This document shows positions 34,242-41,746 of a stretch of 44,422 bases of DNA, piece by piece. Each line of letters begins with the position of its first letter. Position 1 is the first letter of the stretch. The notes below the pieces were generated by a model, which searched no databases, was not told the DNA's origin, and saw only the letters and a list, made by a program, of their open reading frames with translations. Made by a program: the position numbers and the translations under genes. The DNA is from an uncultured Coriobacteriaceae bacterium (lineage in GTDB: Bacteria; Actinomycetota; Coriobacteriia; Coriobacteriales; Atopobiaceae), in NCBI GenBank assembly GCA_902777325.1, contig CACYTH010000018.1:1-44422 (forward strand), written 5' to 3'.

Positions 34242-35261
34242 ATGGATCGACGTATGCGAGGCATTCTGCTGCTGCTATGCGCAGGAGCGCTCTGGGGATT
34301 CAATGGCTTGTACGTACAAGTCTTGGTGCAAGCGGGGATGGGACCCCTCTCCATCGTGTTTGTCCGCTATCTCTGCGCGCTCGTGGTGCTGGGGCCTGTC
34401 GTCTCGGCAGCTTCGGCGCAGGTACAGGGCAACGTTCTCGCCCTGAGGCCCGAGCACATTGCGTGCTGCGTGGGCATGGGGCTCCTCTCGAACGCCCTGG
34501 GTGGGGTGCTCTCTGCCTTCGCCATCGCGCGGGTCGGGGTCTCGACCACGACGGTGTTGCTGTACACCGCACCGGTCTTCGGATGTCTCATGTCCTGGCG
34601 TCTGTACGGAGAGGCGCTCACTCGGCAGAAGCTGGGGGCCATCGCGTGCAACTTCGTCGGCGTGGTGCTGGTGGTCTCTGCGGGCGGAGGGCTCGCCACA
34701 GGTGGCTCCAACCTTGCGGGACTAGCCGCCGGACTGGCCTACGGATTCACGTATTCGCTGCTAGCAGTACTAAGTCGACCCATTGTGGGAAACAGTCACC
34801 CCTTGGCCATCGTCTACTACGGATCGCTTACCGCGGTGGTCGCCCTTGCCCTGCCAGCGTTGGGCTCAGGCGAGCTTGCCCTGGTGTTCCAACCAGTCCC
34901 CGCCCTAGCGACACTCCTCTACGGTGGTGTGTCGACGGTGCTCGCCAACATCCTGTACCAACGGGGGATGGCGGGTGGTGTTGAGACGGCGCAGGTGGCG
35001 GTCATCACCTCTGTCGAGGTGGCGGTATCGGCCTGCATCGGCGTACTGCTGCTGGGAGAGCCCTGTACGGTTGGCAAGCTCGCAGGGTTGGGATGCGTGC
35101 TTGGGTCGATCGCGATCATGAATGCCCATGCCAAGCCCGGTGAGGCATATGGTGTGCGCATGGTGCTCACGGCCGAGCAGCTGATCGGCTTCTATGGGAC
35201 CCAGACCGACCTGGGTGGTGCCGTGAAGAGCGTTCGTCGGCACCGCGAAGATGCCCTGTGA
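34242..35261 (+). CDS. DMT superfamily permease (EamA domains)
   Basis: A 339-residue membrane protein with ten hydrophobic segments in two EamA repeats (GILLLLCAGALWGFNGLYVQVLVQAG and FTYSLLAVLSRPIV onward), the layout of drug/metabolite exporters. The end (NAHAKPGEAYG onward, about 50 residues) is hydrophilic and longer than usual. It stands between the first SIS gene and the PTS genes, so it may export or import a product of Amadori catabolism such as the freed amino acid. No clear ribosome binding site at the ATG. A perfect 14-base palindrome of the GntR operator type lies in codons 22-27. Confidence 0.85.
   Translation: MDRRMRGILLLLCAGALWGFNGLYVQVLVQAGMGPLSIVFVRYLCALVVLGPVVSAASAQVQGNVLALRPEHIACCVGMGLLSNALGGVLSAFAIARVGVSTTTVLLYTAPVFGCLMSWRLYGEALTRQKLGAIACNFVGVVLVVSAGGGLATGGSNLAGLAAGLAYGFTYSLLAVLSRPIVGNSHPLAIVYYGSLTAVVALALPALGSGELALVFQPVPALATLLYGGVSTVLANILYQRGMAGGVETAQVAVITSVEVAVSACIGVLLLGEPCTVGKLAGLGCVLGSIAIMNAHAKPGEAYGVRMVLTAEQLIGFYGTQTDLGGAVKSVRRHREDAL
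34307..34320 (+). promoter_or_regulatory. Intragenic GntR-type palindrome
   Basis: CTTGTACGTACAAG, a perfect palindrome with the same CTTGTA/TACAAG half-sites as the intergenic operators, lies 65 bases into the DMT gene. Confidence 0.55.
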
Positions 35262-35311
35262 TGTACTTGGCCGCAAGCGGTTGTATATGGACGGTAAGTG
35301 GTTGTTTCTAA

Positions 35312-35367
35312 CTTGTACTATCTTGTAATCAACTTGTATGGTATAAAGGATACAAGCAAGATACAAG
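35312..35367 (+). promoter_or_regulatory. Promoter/operator cluster before the PTS genes
   Basis: Five half-sites in 56 bases: CTTGTA at 35312, 35322 and 35333, TACAAG at 35351 and 35362. TATAAA (35342-35347) between them could be the -10. This suggests a separate GntR-controlled promoter for the EIIA gene and downstream genes. Confidence 0.72.
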
Positions 35368-35391
35368 TACGGAAGCGAAAGGAGCAGGCAA

Positions 35392-35817
35392 GTGAGGCAC
35401 GTGATCCTAGCATCACATGGAAATCTGGCAAGGGGGATGGCCGACACCATCGGCATGATCGTCGGCGAGGTGGACAACCTCTCCACCTTCGTGCTCGAGC
35501 GCGACGACATGGATCCCATCTCCAATCAGGTGCGCCGGGAGCTCGATGGCTTTGACCCCTCTGATGAGGTCTTCATCTGCACCGATATGGTTGGGTCGAG
35601 TGTCAACAACGACATGGTGGGGCTCTTGGGGGACTACCCCAACGTCACGCTGATCAGTGGCATGAACCTTCCGCTGGTCATCACGCTCGCGATGGACGAG
35701 GGACCCTCTACGGACGAGGAGCTTGCCGACATCATTGCCCTGGCCGCTGAGGGAATCAAGAATTGCAGTCTGGCTCTGCGCGAGCAGGCCGCAGAGGATG
35801 AGGAGGACGACCTATGA
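35392..35817 (+). CDS. PTS system mannose-family EIIA component
   Basis: A 141-residue cytosolic phosphocarrier. The phosphorylated His is His9 in HVILASHGNLARGMADT; VFICTDMVGSSVNNDMVGLL and VTLISGMNLPLVITLAM are the other family blocks. It takes phosphate from HPr and passes it to EIIB. The start is GTG at 35392 with AAAGGAG upstream. The stop overlaps the EIIB start as ATGA. The acidic tail (EQAAEDEEDDL) is unremarkable. Confidence 0.92.
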   Translation: MRHVILASHGNLARGMADTIGMIVGEVDNLSTFVLERDDMDPISNQVRRELDGFDPSDEVFICTDMVGSSVNNDMVGLLGDYPNVTLISGMNLPLVITLAMDEGPSTDEELADIIALAAEGIKNCSLALREQAAEDEEDDL

Positions 35818-36281
35818 TCAAACTTGTACGCCTTGACTACCGCCTGCTTCACGGACAGGTATGCTTCACCTGGGTTCAGCATGTCAGCGCCAACCGCGTC
35901 ATCATCGTGGACGATGCCAGTGCAAACGATAACCTCAAGAAGAGCGCCCTCAAGCTCGCCAAGCCCCAGGGCGTGCGCCTGAACGTCTTCACGCTCGAGC
36001 AGATCATGGCCAAGATGCCCAAGGTCAAGCAGCTCAAAGAGAACATCATCATGATCTTCGGCAACGTGCACGATCTGGCGACCTTCGCCCAGGCCCACCC
36101 GGAGATTTCCGAGGTCAACTACGGTGCCACGGCTAACCGTGCGGGCGCCACGCAGGTCGACCAGTCCGTCTTCCTGCTGCCCTCCGAGATCGAGGACACG
36201 CGCGCCATCCTGGCCGCGGGCGTGAAGATCTACAGCCAGCAGACGCCGAGCCACACCCGCACCGACATCACGAGCATCTAG
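35814..36281 (+). CDS. PTS system mannose-family EIIB component
   Basis: A 155-residue EIIB. The phosphorylated His is His13 in RLDYRLLHGQV; FTWVQHVSANRVIIVDDASANDN and the late EVNYGATANRAGATQVDQSVFL are typical of the sorbose/mannose family. It phosphorylates the incoming sugar. Coupled to EIIA (ATGA). A gap of 149 bases separates it from EIIC, with a short GGGGCG/CGCCCC hairpin near 36288-36305. Confidence 0.93.
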   Translation: MIKLVRLDYRLLHGQVCFTWVQHVSANRVIIVDDASANDNLKKSALKLAKPQGVRLNVFTLEQIMAKMPKVKQLKENIIMIFGNVHDLATFAQAHPEISEVNYGATANRAGATQVDQSVFLLPSEIEDTRAILAAGVKIYSQQTPSHTRTDITSI

Positions 36282-36430
36282 GCTCGCGGGGCGTCTAGCC
36301 GCCCCATCCCTCCCATATCACCCATTCAGCTTCGGCCCGGAAAGGACCCGCCGGCCGCAGCTAGGGATAGCTTTGTCAAAAACGCACGTCAAACAAGTAT
36401 TTCGTCAGTTTTGAAAGGAGCATTGAGGCT

Positions 36431-37197
36431 ATGAACTCCATCGGTATGGCAGTGCTCATCGGTCTGGTCGCGGTCTTCGCGATGCTCGACTCGCGCCTGC
36501 TTCCATCGTCGGTCTCCTGCTGGGCAACCCCGCGGCAGGCCTCGCATCCGGCGCCACCATCGAGCTCATGAGCATGGGCCTGGTCCAGGTTGGTGCCGCA
36601 ACTCCGCCCGACATGGTCATGGGCGGCATCATCGCCACGAGCTTCGCGATCCTCACCGGATCCGACCCCGAGACCGCCGTCGCAATCGCCATCCCCATCG
36701 CAGTTCTCGGTCAGCTGCTGGGCGTGACCTTCCGCACCATCATCGCCGCCCTTGGTCACCGCGCCGACGCCGCCATCGAGAAGGGCAACTTCCGCGAGGC
36801 TACCAACTATCACATCGTGTGGGGCACCATCCTGTACTCCACCATGTACTTCATCCCCGTGTTCCTGGCCATCTACCTGGGCACCGACTTCGTGCAGGGC
36901 ATTGTGGACGCCGTCCCCGCATGGTTCACTAACGGCCTCAACTTTGCTGCCAAGCTGCTGACCGCCTACGGACTCTCGCTGCTGCTGTCCATGATGGCCA
37001 GCAAGGGCATGATGGTCTTCTTCCTGCTGGGCTTCTTCGGCTGCGCCTACCTGGGGCTCGACGTTACCGGCATCTCGATCTTCGGTGTGCTGCTGGCCCT
37101 CATCCTCATGAGCGTCAAGTACCAGGGTGGCTCTGCTGCCACCGCCGCTGCCGGCATTGACGACGACTACGATCCCCTCGAAGACGACGAGCTGTAA
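36431..37197 (+). pseudogene. PTS mannose-family EIIC, frameshifted near the N-terminus
   Basis: The membrane channel of the PTS, in two frames. The proper start (ATG 36431, AAAGGAGCATTGAGGCT upstream) gives MNSIGMAVLIGLVAVFAMLDSR, the usual EIIC opening. The frame then shifts: SIVGLLLGNPAAGLASGATIELMSMGLVQVGAATPPDMVMGG continues in another frame from about 36499 to the stop at 37197. The link region usually has some 10-15 residues between LD and the next block that are absent here. The first frame ends at TGA 36569-36571, overlapping ATG 36568 (ATGA), the first possible start in the second frame. Either the gene is damaged, or a shortened EIIC (36568-37197, 209 residues) is made by coupled restart, or the sequence has an error. 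Confidence 0.8.
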
Positions 37198-37210
37198 GGG
37201 AGGCTGCGAA

Positions 37211-38047
37211 ATGTCTGAGAACACCACCGCCATCCAGGTCTCACCCAACAAGCGTTACTCCCAGTACTTCTGGCGGAGCTGGGCCATCCAGGACTCCTGG
37301 AACTACGAGCGTCAGATGAACATGGGCTTCCTCTACGGCATCGCCCCCACCATCGACCGCCTCTACCCCGACGAGAACGACCCCGAGCAGGTTGCCAAGC
37401 GCAAGGAAGCCTACGAGCGCCATATGGCCTTCTATAACTGCACCCCGCAGACCAGCGCCTTCGTCCTCGGCCTTGCCTCCTCGATGGAGGAGGAGTACGC
37501 CCGCGATCCCGAGAACTTCGACCCCGAGACCATCAACGCAGTCAAGACCTCGCTCATGGGCCCGCTCTCCGGTATCGGTGACTCGTTCTTCCAGGGCACC
37601 ATCCGCACCATCGCCTTCGGCTTGGGCACCGCGCTCGCCGCGCAGGGATCCATGCTCGGTCCCGTGCTCGCCATGGTCATCTCCGCTGTCTTCTCCATCC
37701 CCATCACCTGGTACGCCGGCAAGTTCGGCTATGAGATGGGCAACAGCTTCCTCGACCGCCTGCAGTCCGGCACCATGGAGAAGATCATGTACGCCTGCGG
37801 CATCGTCGGTCTGATGGCCATCGGTGGCATGGTCGCCACGCTGATTGGCATCACCACCCCGCTCACCTTCTCCGAGGGCACCGTCGTGCTCCAGGACATC
37901 CTCAACGGCATTGTCCCGATGGTCCTCGACCTCGGTGCCGTCATGGGCATGTACTGGCTGGTCAAGCATAACGTCAAGACTAGCTGGCTGCTCCTGCTCT
38001 GCATCGTGGGCGGCATCGCCCTCAGCGCCCTGGGCATCCTCGCCTAG
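37211..38047 (+). CDS. PTS system mannose-family EIID component
   Basis: A 278-residue membrane protein. FWRSWAIQDSWNYERQMNMGFLYGIAPTIDRLY and AFYNCTPQTSAFVLGLASSMEEE are typical, as are KTSLMGPLSGIGDSFFQGTIRTIAFGLGTALA and the final hydrophobic segments. It forms the transmembrane complex with EIIC. GGGAGGCTGCGAA precedes the ATG at 37211, 13 bases after the EIIC stop. Intact, in contrast to EIIC. Confidence 0.93.
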   Translation: MSENTTAIQVSPNKRYSQYFWRSWAIQDSWNYERQMNMGFLYGIAPTIDRLYPDENDPEQVAKRKEAYERHMAFYNCTPQTSAFVLGLASSMEEEYARDPENFDPETINAVKTSLMGPLSGIGDSFFQGTIRTIAFGLGTALAAQGSMLGPVLAMVISAVFSIPITWYAGKFGYEMGNSFLDRLQSGTMEKIMYACGIVGLMAIGGMVATLIGITTPLTFSEGTVVLQDILNGIVPMVLDLGAVMGMYWLVKHNVKTSWLLLLCIVGGIALSALGILA

Positions 38048-38064
38048 CGCGTGAGCCTTTACCC

Positions 38065-38096
38065 GGGGCTCCCGTTACTCTTCCGGCGGGAGTCCC
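38065..38096 (+). other. Intercistronic stem-loop after EIID
   Basis: GGGGCTCCCG (38065-38074) pairs with CGGGAGTCCC (38087-38096) with one G-U pair. No T-run follows, so it may stabilise or delimit the transcript between EIID and the second SIS gene rather than end it. Confidence 0.6.
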
Positions 38097-38174
38097 ACCC
38101 CTCGCACCCACCATCTCTCCACCTGCGTCTGCGGCATAGGGGCCCAGGCACAAACAAGAAAGGACTCGTGAACC

Positions 38175-39167
38175 ATGTCCCATCACACCATCGATCTTGC
38201 CAACGTCAAGCAGATCATCTCCGAGATCGTTGCCAGCCATGACATCAAGAGCGTCGCCTTCGTCGGCTGCGGCGCCTCCAGCTCCGAGCTCTATCCTGGA
38301 TACTACTTCCTTCGTGACACCGCCAAGGAGCTCCGTCCGTTCCACTACACCGCCAGCGAGTTCAACCAGGACACGCCCTCTTGGGTTGACGAGACCGCGC
38401 TCGTCATCACCTGCTCGCTCGGTGGCAGCACGCCCGAGACCGTCGAGGCCAACCACACCGCCAAGACTCGCGGTGCTACCGTCGTGGCTGTGACCCACGC
38501 CGCCGGCTCTGCCCTCACCGAGGAGGCCGACTACTCCATCGTGCACGGCTTCGAGCTCAACTACGCTGCCAAGATCGAGAAGATGGGCTATGTGATCGCC
38601 CTGGCCGTCGAGGTTCTCAACCAGACCGAGGGCTATGAGCACTACGACGCCATGATCGATGGCTTCGACAAGATCTTCGACCTTGCCGAGACCGCCGCGC
38701 AGAGCGCCAAGGGTGGCATGGCAGAGCAGTTTGCCGAGCAGTTCATGGATGACGAGGTCGTCTACTACATGAGCTCTGGCGCATCTCTCGACGTGGCCTA
38801 CTCCAGCTCGATCTGCCTCATGATGGAGATGCAGTGGATCAACTCCGGCAGCTTCCACTCCGGCGAGTACTTCCACGGGCCCTTCGAGATCACCGACAAG
38901 GACGTTCCGTTCGTCCTGCTCATGAACGACGGCAAGACCCGCAAGGCCGACGCCCGTGCCCTCACCTTCCTGCAGCGCTTTGATGCCAAGGTGGCCGTAG
39001 TCGACGCGAAGGACTACGCTCTCTCTGGTGCCATCGACAGCAGCGTGGTGACCTTCTTCAACCCGATGCTGCACACCGCCGTGTTCCGCACCTACGCCGA
39101 GGCTCTCGCCGACGCGCGCTGCCACCCGCTGACGGTTCGCCGCTACATGTGGAAGCTCGAGTACTAA
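38175..39167 (+). CDS. SIS-domain deglycase (FrlB/GfrF-like)
   Basis: A second 330-residue double-SIS enzyme of the same group as 33206. Visible: AFVGCGASSSELYPGYYFLRD, VITCSLGGSTPETVEANHTAKTRGATVVAVTH, YYMSSGASLDVAY and GEYFHGPFEITDKDVPFVLL, the last holding the active-site Glu and His; the C-terminus RRYMWKLEY parallels that of the first SIS protein and of FrlB. In Salmonella the gfr operon likewise pairs two deglycases with one mannose-type PTS, one acting on glucoselysine 6-phosphate and one on fructoselysine 6-phosphate. Which is which here cannot be told. AGAAAGGACTCGTGAACC precedes the ATG. Confidence 0.84.
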   Translation: MSHHTIDLANVKQIISEIVASHDIKSVAFVGCGASSSELYPGYYFLRDTAKELRPFHYTASEFNQDTPSWVDETALVITCSLGGSTPETVEANHTAKTRGATVVAVTHAAGSALTEEADYSIVHGFELNYAAKIEKMGYVIALAVEVLNQTEGYEHYDAMIDGFDKIFDLAETAAQSAKGGMAEQFAEQFMDDEVVYYMSSGASLDVAYSSSICLMMEMQWINSGSFHSGEYFHGPFEITDKDVPFVLLMNDGKTRKADARALTFLQRFDAKVAVVDAKDYALSGAIDSSVVTFFNPMLHTAVFRTYAEALADARCHPLTVRRYMWKLEY

Positions 39168-39189
39168 TCCTGTTCGCATAGTGCATGTG

Positions 39190-39226
39190 GGGGCGGACCG
39201 CTTTGGTGGCGGCCCGCCCCTTCTGT
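39190..39226 (+). terminator. Probable terminator after the second SIS gene
   Basis: GGGGCGG (39190-39196) pairs with CCGCCCC (39214-39220); a short T-rich TTCTGT follows. It lies 22 bases past the stop codon. Confidence 0.6.
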
Positions 39227-39241
39227 CTCGGAGGTTGAGAG

Positions 39242-39877
39242 ATGAAGGCAGTCCTGTTTGACATGGATGGAGTGCTGGCGGACACCGAAGGCTTCTACAA
39301 CCGTCGCAGGGCGGCCTACCTAGCTGAGGTGCTGCCCGAATACGACGGCCCGTGGGACTTCGCGGGCTCCAACGACAAGGCCATATGGGAGACCATCGTC
39401 CCGGATGACTCGGTCCTGCGCGAGCGCCTGCATGCTGGCTACGACGTATATCGTGCGGAGCATCCGGAAGACTATCGCACGTTGGGCAACCCCGATGCGC
39501 TTGCGGTGTTTGCACAGATCAAAAGGGCTGGTCTCCTCGTGGGCATAGCGTCCTCGTCCGAGGTTCCCATGATCGAGCGCATGATGCGCGAGACTGGCCT
39601 GATTGACCTCGTGGACGCGTACACGAGTGGTCATGACGTGGCCCATCACAAGCCGGCACCCGACGTGTACCTGGCCTGCATGGAGCGGTTGGGCGTTCGC
39701 CCGCGGGAGTGCGTGGTGGTGGAGGACTCACCGACGGGTATCGAAGCGGGATTGGCGGCAGGGGCGTATGTGGTGGCCCTTGCCCAGTACGTGGCGCCAG
39801 GGACCGATCAGAGCGCTGCCGACCTATGCATTTCGCGTCTGGCGGAACTTCCCAGGGAGTTGGGGCTTCCGTCGTGA
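39242..39877 (+). CDS. HAD family hydrolase, beta-phosphoglucomutase-like
   Basis: A 211-residue HAD-IA phosphatase or phosphomutase. Motif I FDMDGVLADTE is complete (both Asp residues); the cap has NRRRAAYLAEVLPEYD; motif II GIASSSE, motif III the Lys in HHKPAPDVYLACMERLGV, motif IV VVVEDSPTGIEAGLAAGA. This is the beta-PGM/YcjU-like pattern. It follows the PTS locus after a weak terminator and could remove phosphate from dead-end sugar phosphates, but no substrate can be assigned. GGAGGTTGAG precedes the ATG. Confidence 0.87.
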   Translation: MKAVLFDMDGVLADTEGFYNRRRAAYLAEVLPEYDGPWDFAGSNDKAIWETIVPDDSVLRERLHAGYDVYRAEHPEDYRTLGNPDALAVFAQIKRAGLLVGIASSSEVPMIERMMRETGLIDLVDAYTSGHDVAHHKPAPDVYLACMERLGVRPRECVVVEDSPTGIEAGLAAGAYVVALAQYVAPGTDQSAADLCISRLAELPRELGLPS

Positions 39878-39903
39878 GCGGAGAACTATTTGCTTAAAAG
39901 ATA

Positions 39904-39932
39904 GAACAAATGTTCGTATATTGTGCTATACT
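39904..39932 (+). promoter_or_regulatory. Candidate LexA (SOS) box with -10 element
   Basis: GAAC-AAAT-GTTC (39904-39915) fits the Gram-positive SOS box core GAACRNRYGTTC exactly. TATACT (39927-39932) just after it could be a -10, so a LexA-type repressor bound here would block transcription toward hicAB. No gene other than hicAB is seen for the next 175 bases. Confidence 0.5.
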
Positions 39933-40046
39933 GGCATCGTGACGAGCCAGTGCGGGTGGGTGCCGCAGCGCCCTTGGTCGAGTGTTCTCCCACGTCCCGC
40001 AAGATCCTCAACACATAGGAAAGGCGTGCGCATGTCTTGCGTTTGG

Positions 40047-40084
40047 CCCTCAGAGTGCAACTAATATTAGTTGCATCCTGAGGG
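40047..40084 (+). promoter_or_regulatory. Palindromic operator of hicAB
   Basis: TGCAACTAATATTAGTTGCA (40056-40075) is a perfect 20-base palindrome, extended by CCCTCAG (40047-40053) and CTGAGGG (40078-40084). It lies 25 bases before hicA and is a fitting target for the HicB ribbon-helix-helix domain. Confidence 0.75.
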
Positions 40085-40109
40085 AAACCTGCTACAGTGA
40101 GGAGGAGCC

Positions 40110-40364
40110 ATGGGACAAAAGGAGAAGCTGATTGCTCGGCTGAGGTCACATCCGCACGACTTCACATTTGCTGAGGCGGAGAGGCTCTTGGGCCTTTTGG
40201 GGTTCGAACGGAGCAACAAGGGAGCGACGAGAGGATCGAGGGTGAGGTTTTGCTCGAGCGCATATGGCGTGCTCGACATGCATAGGCCCCACCCGGGAAA
40301 CGTGCTTAAGCCCTACCAGGTGCGTCAACTCATCGAGACCTTGGAAAGGAAGGGGCTCATATGA
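40110..40364 (+). CDS. hicA: HicA family toxin (mRNA interferase)
   Basis: An 84-residue toxin with the small double-stranded-RNA-binding-like HicA fold, which cleaves mRNA. Visible: FTFAEAERLLGLLGFERSNKGATRGSRVRF and LDMHRPHPGNVLKPYQVRQLIETLER. At the place of the classical GSH motif this protein has GSR, as in the subgroup with the HxPHPGN block (His58, His61), so this is a subgroup trait, not necessarily a defect. GTGAGGAGGAGCC precedes the ATG. The stop overlaps the hicB start (ATGA). Confidence 0.88.
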   Translation: MGQKEKLIARLRSHPHDFTFAEAERLLGLLGFERSNKGATRGSRVRFCSSAYGVLDMHRPHPGNVLKPYQVRQLIETLERKGLI

Positions 40365-40717
40365 TCTGCAACACCATCAAGTACCGTGGTTATGTCGGTA
40401 CCATTGAGATCTCCGAGGAAGATGATGTCATCTTCGGTAAGGTGGTGGGAATCTCCGACCTCATTTCCTACGAGGGAAAGACGTGTTCTGATGTTGTCGG
40501 GGACTTCCACGAGGCGGTGGATGACTACCTGCTCACGTGTGAGCGGGAAGGCATTGCGCCAGAGGTGCCGTACAAGGGCTCCTTTAATGTGCGCGTGTCT
40601 CCCGGATTGCACGAGCGTTTGGCGCGCTACGCCATAAGCGCTGGTAAAAGCCTTAATTCTTGCGTGCAGGAGGCTCTTGAGCGATACGTGTCCTCAGTGG
40701 TAGAGACGCAGGCCTAG
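40361..40717 (+). CDS. hicB: HicB family antitoxin
   Basis: A 118-residue antitoxin. The N-terminal partly degraded RNase H-like HicB domain reads YRGYVGTIEISEEDDVIFGKVVGISDLISYEGKTCSDVVGDFHEAVDDYL; the C-terminal part (FNVRVSPGLHERLARYAISAGKSLNSCVQEALERYV) is a ribbon-helix-helix DNA-binding domain. It should neutralise HicA and repress the pair through the palindrome at 40047-40084. ATGA coupling with hicA. Confidence 0.9.
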   Translation: MICNTIKYRGYVGTIEISEEDDVIFGKVVGISDLISYEGKTCSDVVGDFHEAVDDYLLTCEREGIAPEVPYKGSFNVRVSPGLHERLARYAISAGKSLNSCVQEALERYVSSVVETQA

Positions 40718-40796
40718 CGCTTGCCGATGGGACGGCAGCCCTATGGGGTTGCTGCGCAATACTTGGTTCGTTGACAGGCAGAGGATGGGGGTATCC

Positions 40797-41684
40797 ATGG
40801 AACGCATCGGCATCGACATCGGTGGCACGCAGCTGCGCATCGCGCTTCTCGACGAGCAGTATCAGATTATCGAGGTCTACAAGACTGCCAATGACCGCAG
40901 CCGAGGCGCGCAGGAGAACTGCGCCCCGCTGGTCGAGTGGATCCGCGCAAAGCTCCAGGAGGGCCATCAGCTTGCGGGCATTGGCATCGGCAGCCCTGGT
41001 CCGCTCGACCTGCGTGCCGGCAAGGTGCTCAATCCGCCCAACCTGGTGGGCTGGGACAACTTCGAGATCGTGCGTTACTTCTCCGAGGCAACGGGTTTGC
41101 CCACGTACCTTAACAACGACGCCAATGTTGCTGGTCTCTCTGAGGCGCTGCTTGGTGGCGGCAAGGGCGCAGAGTCGGTCATCTTCGTCGGGCTTTCCAC
41201 GGGCTTTGGCGGCGCCTTTGTCTATCGCGGCGAGCTGATCAATGGCGCCCACTGCAACACGGCCGAGTACTGGAACTCCATCGTCTGCGACGATCCCAAC
41301 GGCCGCGGAAGCGCCAACCCGGGTTGCCTCAACGAGAATGCAGGCGGAACAGGCATCGAGCGCGTCGCGACGGAGTACTACGGGCGTCCCATGGAGCCCA
41401 AGGAGCTCTTCGACCGCTACTATGCCGGCGAGCAGACCGCCATCGAGGTCTTCGAGTATTGCACCGAGATCTTGGCTCGCGGCCTGGCCAACATATATTG
41501 GAACTTCGACCCCGACGTGGTCGTGGTGGGCGGTTCCATCGACCTCTATCACCCTATCTACCTGCAGACGGCCCTCAAGAAGGCGGCTCGCTACCTGCCG
41601 GCCCCGGACTCCCTGCATATCGAGAAGGCACGCTTTGGCGATGACGCCGGGCTGATCGGTGCGGCGCTGCTGGTCAAGGAGTAG
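40797..41684 (+). CDS. ROK family sugar kinase
   Basis: A 295-residue kinase of the ROK family. Visible: ATP-binding IGIDIGGTQLRIALLD (5-20), GIGIGSPGPLD, NNDANVAGLSEALLGGGKG with the catalytic Asp, GLSTGFGGAFVYRGELINGAHCNTAEY and PDVVVVGGSI. The usual zinc motif CxCGxxGCxE is missing: the region reads CDDPNGRGSANPGCLNENAGG. Sugar unknown; glucose, or a beta-glucoside given the GH1 gene downstream, are candidates. Start at 40797 (GGGGGTATCC upstream); in-frame ATG codons at 40743 and 40785 are weaker. Confidence 0.85.
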   Translation: MERIGIDIGGTQLRIALLDEQYQIIEVYKTANDRSRGAQENCAPLVEWIRAKLQEGHQLAGIGIGSPGPLDLRAGKVLNPPNLVGWDNFEIVRYFSEATGLPTYLNNDANVAGLSEALLGGGKGAESVIFVGLSTGFGGAFVYRGELINGAHCNTAEYWNSIVCDDPNGRGSANPGCLNENAGGTGIERVATEYYGRPMEPKELFDRYYAGEQTAIEVFEYCTEILARGLANIYWNFDPDVVVVGGSIDLYHPIYLQTALKKAARYLPAPDSLHIEKARFGDDAGLIGAALLVKE

Positions 41685-41746
41685 CCCGCGCTGCCGGACC
41701 GTCGAGTGCCGACGAGGAGCATGGGCAAGAGGTGAGGTGACACGGG

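Noticed and set aside
39603..40064. Plus-strand frame overlapping the HAD gene and reaching the hicAB operator
   Set aside because: Out-of-frame shadow of the HAD gene; the part after 39877 has no ribosome binding site and Arg/Pro/Ser-rich composition.
16149..40728. CTAGCGCTTGCCG occurring at 16150 and about 40716
   Set aside because: The 13-base match includes a stop codon context and is within chance expectation for GC-rich DNA; no extended similarity around it.
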